A stretch of DNA of 52,355 nucleotides, taken from Nitrospira sp. CG24B (lineage in GTDB: Bacteria > Nitrospirota > Nitrospiria > Nitrospirales > Nitrospiraceae). A program made the translations under genes and the position numbers. Every line of letters starts with the position of its first letter. Positions within the stretch are counted from its first letter, which is position 1. Where the stretch lies: NCBI GenBank assembly GCA_002869845.2, contig NEWS02000004.1:1136276-1188630 (forward strand). The letters are read 5' to 3'. Below, piece after piece: positions 26,068-33,268 of this stretch. The notes beneath the pieces were generated by a model, which worked only from the letters and a program-made list of their open reading frames with translations, was not told the origin of the DNA and searched no databases.

Positions 26068-27441
26068 ATGATGTCTGAGCAAGCCATTCTCAAAGCGCTG
26101 CGCAAGAACAACACAAAAAATGCCATCGTCTTCGTCCACGGTTTTGGCGGCGATCCATCGACTACCTGGGGCGGCTTTCCAGACTTCTTAGGAGCCACGC
26201 AGATTCTCGATGGATGGGATATCTACAGCCTTGGCTATTCTTCCAAGCTCGCTCCAGATTTTAGGGGCATCTGGTCAGGAAACCCTTCGATCCAAACCAT
26301 TGCCAACTACCTCTACACACAAGCGTACGTTGGAGAGCTGGACAAATACGAGGCGCTCGCATTCATTGCACACAGCATGGGTGGATTAGCGGTGCAACGC
26401 GCACTGCTGGACCGCATGGATCTCCTGAGGCGCACTACACATGTGTTTCTGTTCGGCACACCGAGTAATGGTTTACAGAAAGCTGGCTGGCTCAAATGGG
26501 TCAAACGTCAGGTCGAAGATATGGCAGCTGAGGGCGAGTTCATCTCCAAATTGCGCAGCGACTGGAAAGAACGGTGGCCTCAAAGTCCTCCACCCCATTT
26601 CTGGGCCATTGCGGGTGACACTGATGAATTCGTTCCAGCGTCAACATCTCTCAGCCCATTTCTCCGCGAACAACAGCTCGTCGTGCCTGGAAACCATCTC
26701 GAGATTGTAAAGCCAAATCACAAAGAGGACCTTTCGGTGCAGACAGTTGTGCGTGGCATCCAGGGCGACGCTGCACCGGCGGGTCCATGGAATGCAGCAC
26801 GCGTTGCGCTGCAAATGCTGGACTTCCGAGCAGCTGTTGGCACCCTTGAGGCACATGCCGCCGAACTTGATGATGCACACCTTGTTCAGCTGGCCATTGC
26901 ACTGGAGGGGCTTGGCAACTCGGACAAAGCGCTGGCAGTGCTCAAAGAAGCAGGCCGACGGGGCACGGATGCGCGTGGTGTTCTGGCGGGGCGCCTCAAG
27001 AGACGATGGCTCGCAGCAGGACGCGCACTCGACTACAACCGAGCACTTGAGCTTTACACGTCAGCCTATGAAGAAGCATCTGCGAACGCTGACCATGCCC
27101 AGGCCTTCTATCATGGGGTCAACGTGTGTTTTCTGTTGTCAGCCGGTTCAGATAAGAAGGCTGCGGTGACGGAGATGGCGGCTACGGTGCTCGAACATTG
27201 CGGCAAGATCGCGCCAAAAGACTTTTGGTGTCTTGGAACGGAAGGTGAGGCACAACTCTATCTTCGTCAGCCGGAAGAGGCTCTGACAGCTTACCAGAAT
27301 GCCGTTCGCGTGAGTCCAGCGCCAAACCCGTGGCAACTGAAGTCAATGCACGACCAAGCGTGTCAGATCGCAACGATCTTAGGCTACAACGACTTGTTGC
27401 CCAAGCTAGACCAGGTCTTTCGGCAAGAACCGAATTCGTAA
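26068..27441 (+). CDS. Alpha/beta hydrolase fused to TPR domain
   Basis: A 457-residue cytoplasmic protein. The N-terminal half is an alpha/beta hydrolase: oxyanion sequence VFVHGFGGDP (22-30), nucleophile Ser103 in AHSMGGLA, an acid in GDTDEF (184-188) and His210 in GNHLEI. The C-terminal half (about 240-450) is helical with TPR-like units (AALEGLG..KALAVLKEAG, ALDYNRALELYTSAYEEA, YLRQPEEALTAYQNAVRV), similar to the solenoid joined to effector domains in bacterial conflict proteins and to the TRAFs-binding region of animal ASK1. The next gene (22-base gap) has a similar C-terminal solenoid, so the two likely interact. The GAGGAGGG just before the double ATG suits the second ATG (26071) equally well. 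Confidence 0.85.
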   Translation: MMSEQAILKALRKNNTKNAIVFVHGFGGDPSTTWGGFPDFLGATQILDGWDIYSLGYSSKLAPDFRGIWSGNPSIQTIANYLYTQAYVGELDKYEALAFIAHSMGGLAVQRALLDRMDLLRRTTHVFLFGTPSNGLQKAGWLKWVKRQVEDMAAEGEFISKLRSDWKERWPQSPPPHFWAIAGDTDEFVPASTSLSPFLREQQLVVPGNHLEIVKPNHKEDLSVQTVVRGIQGDAAPAGPWNAARVALQMLDFRAAVGTLEAHAAELDDAHLVQLAIALEGLGNSDKALAVLKEAGRRGTDARGVLAGRLKRRWLAAGRALDYNRALELYTSAYEEASANADHAQAFYHGVNVCFLLSAGSDKKAAVTEMAATVLEHCGKIAPKDFWCLGTEGEAQLYLRQPEEALTAYQNAVRVSPAPNPWQLKSMHDQACQIATILGYNDLLPKLDQVFRQEPNS

Positions 27442-27463
27442 TGATAGACCCAGGAGAAATATC

Positions 27464-28870
27464 ATGCTCTTGAAGCCGCTCTGTTTCGTTGTGATGCCCT
27501 TCGGACTTAAGCCAGACCCTGGAGGTCTGCCGGACATCGACTTCAATCGTATCTATAACGACGCCCTCAAGCCTGCAATTGAGGCAGCCGGCATGGAGCC
27601 GATCCGTGCGGATGAGGAGCGCACGGGAGGGATTATTCACAAACCCATGTTCGAGAGACTGCTGTTGTGCGACTACGTTCTTGCAGACCTGACCACTGCA
27701 AACGCGAATGTCTTCTACGAGCTTGGCGTGCGGCATACAGCCCGCCCAGCGACGACACTGACAATTTTTGCAAAGCACCAGAAGATCCCCTTCGATGTAA
27801 ACTTCCTTCGATCCTTACCCTACGACCTCGGCACAGACAATGCCTTCACGAAAGCGGAAGCCAACGCGCTTCGAGAAGCCGTGACCGCGCAGCTCAGTGA
27901 CCTCCGAAGCCTCGGGAAGAACCACGTTCCCGTCGACAGTCCACTCTTTCAGTTACTCAGCGAATGGAAACCTGGAGATATTGCCCGCTTGAAGACCGAC
28001 GTGTTTCGAGATCAGGTCCAACTGAATGAGGGGCTGAAACGACAATTAGCCCTCATCCGGGAAAAAGGGAAACATCGTGAGCAGCGAGAAGAAGCAAGAC
28101 AGGAACTGCTAACCTTCAGACAGACTCTGGGCGAACTCGATGCTGCGGATGCCGGCACCATCGTCGATCTGTTTCTTTCCTTCCGTGCCCTGGAAGACTG
28201 GACTGGTATGATCGCGCTGTACGATCAGATGCCGGAGATACTCAAGCGGCAAATCCTCGTTCGGGAGCAGCTCGGGTTTGCCTACAATCGTCGCGCAACC
28301 CAAACCAAGGCCTCGACGGATCGGGCCCAAGCTTTGCACATCCTCCAAGCAGTGGAAGAGCAGCAGGGGCCAAACTCAGAGACCTGTGGCCTTATCGGCC
28401 GTATCCACAAAGACAACTGGAAAGAAGCATTGGATGGAGGCCGTGAGATCGAAGCACGCGGCCATCTCAACAAAAGCATCCAAGCCTATGTGCGTGGATT
28501 TATGGCTGATCAGCGAGACGCGTATCCTGGAATCAACGCCGTCACCTTACTTGAGATCAAGGGCGATGAACCCTCCTTGAAGCAGAAGACTCAGCTGCTA
28601 CCAGTCGTACGATTCTCCGTTGAGCGGCGGTTAGGTGATACGCCCGACTACTGGGATCACGCGACGATGCTGGAGCTCGGAGTATTAGACAACAATATCG
28701 ACGCGGCAACCGAGCACCTTGCAAATGCCCTGGCCGTCGTCCGCGAATCATGGGAGCCAACAACCACAGCCAATAATCTTCGTCTGATCGAGCAGGCACG
28801 GAAGAAGCGCCAGCTGGATACGTCTTGGTTACTCGAGATCATACACGCATTGGAAACATGGCAACGATGA
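27464..28870 (+). CDS. TIR/deoxyribosyltransferase-like domain with TRAFs-binding (DUF4071-like) solenoid
   Basis: A 468-residue protein. Residues 5-120 form a Rossmann-like domain: CFVVMPFG, then DYVLADLTTANANVFYELGVRH, in which the conserved acid Glu86 in FYELG is the position of the catalytic Glu in TIR and nucleoside deoxyribosyltransferase-like enzymes. Residues about 190-468 are an alpha-solenoid like the TRAFs-binding domain next to the kinase of ASK1/MAP3K5. In bacteria this pairing belongs to predicted conflict systems, in which the N-terminal domain may cleave NAD or a nucleotide. It has a strong ribosome binding site (AGGAG, eight bases) and forms an operon with the hydrolase-TPR gene upstream. 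Enzyme activity is inferred only. Confidence 0.85.
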   Translation: MLLKPLCFVVMPFGLKPDPGGLPDIDFNRIYNDALKPAIEAAGMEPIRADEERTGGIIHKPMFERLLLCDYVLADLTTANANVFYELGVRHTARPATTLTIFAKHQKIPFDVNFLRSLPYDLGTDNAFTKAEANALREAVTAQLSDLRSLGKNHVPVDSPLFQLLSEWKPGDIARLKTDVFRDQVQLNEGLKRQLALIREKGKHREQREEARQELLTFRQTLGELDAADAGTIVDLFLSFRALEDWTGMIALYDQMPEILKRQILVREQLGFAYNRRATQTKASTDRAQALHILQAVEEQQGPNSETCGLIGRIHKDNWKEALDGGREIEARGHLNKSIQAYVRGFMADQRDAYPGINAVTLLEIKGDEPSLKQKTQLLPVVRFSVERRLGDTPDYWDHATMLELGVLDNNIDAATEHLANALAVVRESWEPTTTANNLRLIEQARKKRQLDTSWLLEIIHALETWQR

Positions 28871-29009
28871 CAGCCACTTGGCGGAGGGCTTGGCAACCCG
28901 CCTATCAATTCCCCTGGACGAAGCAGTCGAAGGTGGCAGAACCAGATCGACCGGAAGCAGCAAAAACCTTTGAGGTGACACAGGCACACGAGAGAACATT
29001 AGGACAAGA

Positions 29010-29207
29010 CTTCCGTAACGCGGCAACTCCTACGCCCATTATCCCACCGGGCAGTTTTCCGATAAAGCCGATCCGCGACCCGACTCCCTCCAAATAAAAT
29101 ACATTCATGTCAAGCAGGAGGCATTTGCAGAATTTCAGGACGTTTGTCTCCTTCGCTTTATCGGTTTCATCGGCATTCCATGTTCCATCAAAGGCATACA
29201 GTGCCAT
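29010..29207 (-). pseudogene. Truncated DUF2235 gene, copy 2
   Basis: It keeps the ribosome binding site (AAGGAGGG), the ATG (29207) and about the first 60 codons of a DUF2235 gene (MALYAFDGTWNADE, NVFYLEGVGSRIGFIGK), then loses similarity around 29028 in the Gly-rich stretch, well before the catalytic Ser. The frame runs on to 28905 with unrelated sequence. It is closer to copy 3 than to the intact copy 1. Confidence 0.8.
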
Positions 29208-29299
29208 ACGAGTTCCCTCCTTTCTTTCGCTCAATAACCACACATTTGGTCGCAACCAGCGCTAAGGAACTTAGCATTAGGTACTCTCAACAGCGCAAC

Positions 29300-29428
29300 G
29301 CATATCATGATCGACCACAATTTGCCAGAGCAGCGCTCAAGACCGTCGGTACTGATCCGGAAAGAGTGTTGGAGGAAGAACTGGAGGATGACTGGAGGAA
29401 CATGGAAGGCGAAGGATGGCCCAAGTGA
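29300..29428 (+). pseudogene. Antitoxin remnant upstream of MazF-like fragment
   Basis: The end of this open frame (PERVLEEELEDDWRNMEGEGW) is acidic and looks like the C-terminal tail of a MazE-type antitoxin, and it overlaps the start of the MazF-like frame by 13 bases, as is usual in such pairs. No DNA-binding N-terminus is visible: upstream lies the 5' flank of DUF2235 copy 2. The left boundary is approximate. Confidence 0.5.
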
Positions 29429-29616
29429 GGAAGCTGCCCCGTCGAGAGGACGTCTACTGGGTGGCGTTGGATCCGACGATCGGATCTGAAATCAAGAAGA
29501 CCAGGCCTGCGGTGATCGTGTCCAACAACTCTTGTAATGCCTTCGGCTCTCGCGTGGTGGTGCTGCCACTGACCAGCAATGTCGATTGGTGTATCCCGTT
29601 TACCATGCTTCAATAA
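29416..29616 (+). pseudogene. Truncated MazF/PemK-type toxin
   Basis: 66 residues with the N-terminal half of a MazF-like RNase: RREDVYWVALDPTIGSEIKKTRPAVIVSNN in blocks, then VVVLPLTSNV. Full-length members have about 110 residues; here similarity ends at about residue 57 and a stop follows after DWCIPFTMLQ. The conserved C-terminal strand and helix are missing, so it is probably inactive. The antitoxin part upstream is also incomplete. Confidence 0.8.
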
Positions 29617-29639
29617 TCGATAGTCCAGGTTCCATCCTC

Positions 29640-30560
29640 AGCTAAATCCTGCCGCCCAGTCGTTGCATGATCGACGTGATCTGTTGTGCCAGCCCTGTAA
29701 GACCATATTGCATGGCCAAGCGATCAGCCTCCTGAGCCAACCGTCGTGCCTCAGCCACATTTTCCTTTTGTGCCATGATCCTTGCTTGATTTACCAACGA
29801 GATGGCCAAGCCCGCCAGATTACCCAACTCTCGGTAGACCCGTTCTTATTCCTGGTGCAGCTTCATCGCGACATCCAGATTACCACGTGCCTTGAATATC
29901 AGCGCCTGATCACCCAGTGAGGTTGCCAACCCCACCGGATTACCCAACTCTCGGCAGAGCCGCTCTTGTTCCTGCGACAGTTTCATCGCCTTATCCAGAT
30001 TACCGCGGTTATACTCGATATACGCTTGGTCACCCAGCGAGCTAGCCAAGCGCGCTGGATCGCCCAACTCTCTGCAGAGCCGCTCTTGTTCCTGCAGCTG
30101 TTTCATCGCGCTATCCACATCACCGCGATCATACTCGATATGCGCTTGGTCACCCAGCAGAGCCGCCAAGCGCGCTGGATCGCCCAACTCTCTGCAGAGC
30201 CGTTCCTCTTCCTGATGCAGCTTGATCGCGCCATCCGGATTGCCATATACCTTTAGAATCCTCGCCTGGTTGCCCAACGACCTTGCCACGCCCGCCGGAT
30301 CACCCAACTCCCGACAGAGCCGCTCTTCTTCCCGATACAGCTTCATCGCGATATCCAGACTACCGCGATTTTTATGGATGTTCGCCTGGTTGCCTAGCGA
30401 GATCGCTACGCCCAACAAATTACCCAATTCCCTGGAGAGTCTCTCTTGTCCCTGCAGCAGCCGCATTGCACTGTCAATGTCGCCACGATCCTTGAGAATC
30501 AGTGCCTGGGTGGCCAGCGAGGCTTCCAAGATGACCAGATCAGCCGCATGGCGTGCGTGA
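29640..30560 (-). repeat. 120-bp tandem coding repeats (TPR units)
   Basis: The sequence repeats with an exact 120-base period (for example the block ACCCAACTCTC near 29823, 29943, 30063, 30183, 30303 and 30423), giving about seven units of 40 residues each with the pattern LGD/NQAxIxxxRGxxDxAMKLxxEEERLCRELGD/N. Neighbouring units are very similar in DNA, which points to recent expansion or gene conversion. Changes in unit number by slippage or recombination are likely between strains. Confidence 0.9.
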
Positions 30561-32635
30561 TCTTGTAATGCCTGACAGATCTCGAATGATTCTGTAAGGT
30601 GGCCGGAGGTCTTCAGCAGACGGGCGACTGCGTGTAGGAAGATAGTGGGCATTGCCTCACCGTTTAATTGACTAGCTAAGCGATACGTTTCTACCATCCG
30701 TTCGGAAGACTGCTGCTCTATCCTGGCCCAATAGCGCAAGACTTCATACTCGTTCCACTTATACACCGAGAGAAAAAACTGCTCCTCGCCCAGCAACTGC
30801 GCCAACTCCTTCCACGCTGCGGCTTCCGCCAGCTGCCAAGACCGCTCGTCAAGATGACGGGTTGCCAATGGCTGCATCGAAAAATAGTCAGCCAATTTTC
30901 GATGGGCCACCTGCTGGTGCTTGGTTGTCGGCACATAGGCCTCGCGTACCGCTTCTCGCAGATACTGATGGGCAAAGGTCCATAGCCCGGAGCGGTTGAC
31001 CAGACCGGACTCCGCGGCGAGCAGAAAGGGCGCAAAGGTCGCCTGCACCAGCGGCTGGCCGTCGGTCCCTAAGAGCTCGCGCCATTCAGTTTCGCTGAGG
31101 CCACGCCGCGCGGCCCAGAGGAAGGAGAGGGCCTCCCCGATCAGATCCGTGTCGCCTTCATAATCCCGCTCCCATCTGGCTAGGACTTTGCCATAGAGAT
31201 CCGGGATAGTCTCCGCCTCCAGATAATGGGTGACGGTGGATTCAAGGGTGTCATGCAAGCCATGCAGCCGCAACTCATCAAGCAGGATGCGTAAGTAGAG
31301 CGGATTGGCGGTCTGGGGCGCTGTCACGATTCTCGTAATCCTTGCCGAACTCAAGGCTTTGGCAGACTGGGCCAGATACTCGGCGATGAGGGCGCGGCGT
31401 TCAGCATCGTGGAGCGGCTGGACAGTCAGCGTCGGCCAGCCTCGCTTCGAGAGATTGTCCAACGCCCGGCCCGGTAGTGTAGAAAAGATCATCCGCACAT
31501 TGGCCGGGATCACTGGCGGAAGCCAGATCAGATCCTGGGCGCCTTCTCGGTCCTCCATCTGATTCAGCGCATCGAGGATGAGCACCATCCTGTCCTTGGC
31601 TGCCGCGCGATGGAGCCAGATCGCAAAGGTGCTGCGTAGGGTCGCCGGATCGGTCGGAATCTCTTCACGAATATCGAACCACCGCTTGAACTCGCTCAGA
31701 ATATGCCGCAGCATCATTTGCCAATCGGCACTATAGGGGGTGGCGCCGATAAAATGAATGAGCACAAACTCTTTCGGATGGGCCTTCTGATAACGGAGGA
31801 ACCAATTGGCCAAGAGGGCTGATTTGCCGCTGCCAGATTCGCCCAGCACTATCAGTGGCGGGCCCTCCCCAGTGACATGGGTATCGAGCCGCTCAAAGTA
31901 CTCTTGTCGCCCGATGTAGACCCGGGCGCGGCTCTGGGCGAAAGCGGCATGTTCCAGCGCCTCTTGATCCAAGGGATCGAGTTGGGAGCCTTCGGGAAAC
32001 TGGTCATCGATCAGAGCGGTGAAATCCTCCAGAATCCACTGCCCGAGAGTCTGCGGATCTGGATAGGGTTCACGAACCAAACAGATGCCTTCGGTCTGGG
32101 CGCTACGGAGCCGTGCTTTCAGGAACGCCAGTTTGGCCTGGGCTTCGGGAGATTCACTGGCGAACTCGCCTCGCACGCTCCCTGCCGGAAGCCGGTCCAA
32201 GTAAGCAGGATCACGGAAGTAGAAAAAGGCTCGCCCGTGCAGGGATTCATGACGCAAGACACCGTGCTGAATTTCCAACTCGGTGATCGACCGGGCGCGA
32301 TGGGCCTGCAGCCAGGGTTGCCGTTCCGCCAACTCGTCCGGAATCTGCTCCGGTACCCAGCCATAGCGCTCGCCGAGTAAGCCGATAAAGTAGGGGCGGC
32401 AACGGTGAATCTCTTCGAGGCATACTGGCAGGACCTTGCCTTCGGCTTGATCTTCGTCGGTAATCCCCCAGCGCAGATCGACGTCACCCCAGATGACACC
32501 CCGTGATTCGCAAAGTTTGCGCAACCACGGGAAGGTATATTTAACAAGGTAGTCCCGCTCTTCCTTCATATCCCGGAAGGTGGAGGAGATGAAGACGCGA
32601 ATCTGGCGATCGTACGAACACAAGACGTCTGACAT
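29642..32635 (-). pseudogene. DUF4062-NTPase-TPR protein, TPR array interrupted by in-frame TAA
   Basis: From the ATG at 32635 (GAGGAG upstream) 929 residues are encoded before a TAA at 29846-29848. N-terminal DUF4062 domain (IRVFISSTFRDMKEERDYL, WGITDEDQ, GERYGWVP), a STAND/NACHT-like NTPase with Walker A LGESGSGKSALL (about 265-275) and Walker B VLILDALNQMED (about 351), a winged-helix region, then TPRs with 40-residue units from about 690. Past the TAA the same frame continues for 67 codons with more TPR sequence (ERVYRELGNLAGLA). Other units read HQEEERLCRELG where this one reads HQE-stop-ERVYRELG, so the stop replaces a Glu codon. Relatives in animals are NPHP3, TEP1 and NWD1. The shortened protein may still work because only the last TPRs are lost. 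Could be a defence-type sensor; function unknown. Confidence 0.85.
29846..32635 (-). CDS. DUF4062-NTPase-TPR protein, translated part
   Basis: This is the 929-residue product expected if the TAA at 29846 stops translation. All catalytic parts of the NTPase and most of the TPR array are kept. The last complete TPR ends just before the stop. In STAND proteins the repeat array usually senses a ligand or partner, and the N-terminal domain signals; DUF4062 has no proven activity. Confidence 0.8.
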   Translation of the reverse strand: MSDVLCSYDRQIRVFISSTFRDMKEERDYLVKYTFPWLRKLCESRGVIWGDVDLRWGITDEDQAEGKVLPVCLEEIHRCRPYFIGLLGERYGWVPEQIPDELAERQPWLQAHRARSITELEIQHGVLRHESLHGRAFFYFRDPAYLDRLPAGSVRGEFASESPEAQAKLAFLKARLRSAQTEGICLVREPYPDPQTLGQWILEDFTALIDDQFPEGSQLDPLDQEALEHAAFAQSRARVYIGRQEYFERLDTHVTGEGPPLIVLGESGSGKSALLANWFLRYQKAHPKEFVLIHFIGATPYSADWQMMLRHILSEFKRWFDIREEIPTDPATLRSTFAIWLHRAAAKDRMVLILDALNQMEDREGAQDLIWLPPVIPANVRMIFSTLPGRALDNLSKRGWPTLTVQPLHDAERRALIAEYLAQSAKALSSARITRIVTAPQTANPLYLRILLDELRLHGLHDTLESTVTHYLEAETIPDLYGKVLARWERDYEGDTDLIGEALSFLWAARRGLSETEWRELLGTDGQPLVQATFAPFLLAAESGLVNRSGLWTFAHQYLREAVREAYVPTTKHQQVAHRKLADYFSMQPLATRHLDERSWQLAEAAAWKELAQLLGEEQFFLSVYKWNEYEVLRYWARIEQQSSERMVETYRLASQLNGEAMPTIFLHAVARLLKTSGHLTESFEICQALQDHARHAADLVILEASLATQALILKDRGDIDSAMRLLQGQERLSRELGNLLGVAISLGNQANIHKNRGSLDIAMKLYREEERLCRELGDPAGVARSLGNQARILKVYGNPDGAIKLHQEEERLCRELGDPARLAALLGDQAHIEYDRGDVDSAMKQLQEQERLCRELGDPARLASSLGDQAYIEYNRGNLDKAMKLSQEQERLCRELGNPVGLATSLGDQALIFKARGNLDVAMKLHQE

Positions 32636-32645
32636 GACTATTGAC

Positions 32646-33087
32646 TCCTCGCGTGGTAACAATGTTTGACGTTGTCTGGCAGTGTGAGATCCCACGCAAT
32701 ATTCAAGTCATTTCCGGGGAGGCCGAAACAGGCGACCGTATCCCACAAGCCGAGAAATCGGACTTCCGCTCCAGCCTATTCCTCCTGCACCTGGTTGGCA
32801 AAATGCAACGCCAGGGCTGCCCCCCGACTAAACCCAATAATATAGACCGTCCGATCGCCTTCGGCAAAGTACTGTCGAAGGACCTCCATCGCCCTCGCGA
32901 TCCGAAAACGCCCGCCCACTCCAGCCACACCACCGAGCAGTTTTCCGATAAAGGCGATCCGCGACCCGACTCCCTCCAAATAAAATACATTCATATCGAG
33001 AGGGAGGCATTTGCAGAAGGCCAGCACGTTCGTCTCCTTCTCTTCATCGGCCTCATCAGCATTCCACGTTCCATCAAACGCATACAG
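32646..33087 (-). pseudogene. Broken DUF2235 gene, copy 3
   Basis: Homologous to the first 148 codons or so of the intact copy, up to NVKHCYHA, where it runs straight into the DUF4062 gene leader. It has three lesions: one missing base just after the former ATG (compare ATGGCACTG in copy 2 with ATGGACTG here), a TAG at 32776-32778 where copy 1 has a Lys codon, and loss of the 3' part with the catalytic His. The Ser motif GFSRGAA is still present. Its old promoter may now serve the DUF4062 gene. Confidence 0.88.
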
Positions 33088-33268
33088 TCCATACGAGTTC
33101 TCCTCTGTTGGCGTCGAACGATTTTCAATCGCCAATCCAACAATCGGTCATCCATTGTTTCTGTTTTTTCCGTTGTAAGATCGGCGTGGGAGCCTTGGTG
33201 GCGCATTCTACTCGTTCGTCAGACAAAGGCAACCCTTCGGCGGGCTCAGAACAGGCTCTCCGAACGGC

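Noticed and set aside
914..29848. Reassigned stop codon or suppressor tRNA as a common cause of the three in-frame stops
   Set aside because: Two are TAG and one is TAA, and housekeeping genes in the window use both as normal stops; independent decay is simpler.
29640..30560. Regular 120-base repeat considered as a CRISPR-like or satellite array
   Set aside because: The repeats are continuous coding sequence for 40-residue TPR units with no unique spacers.
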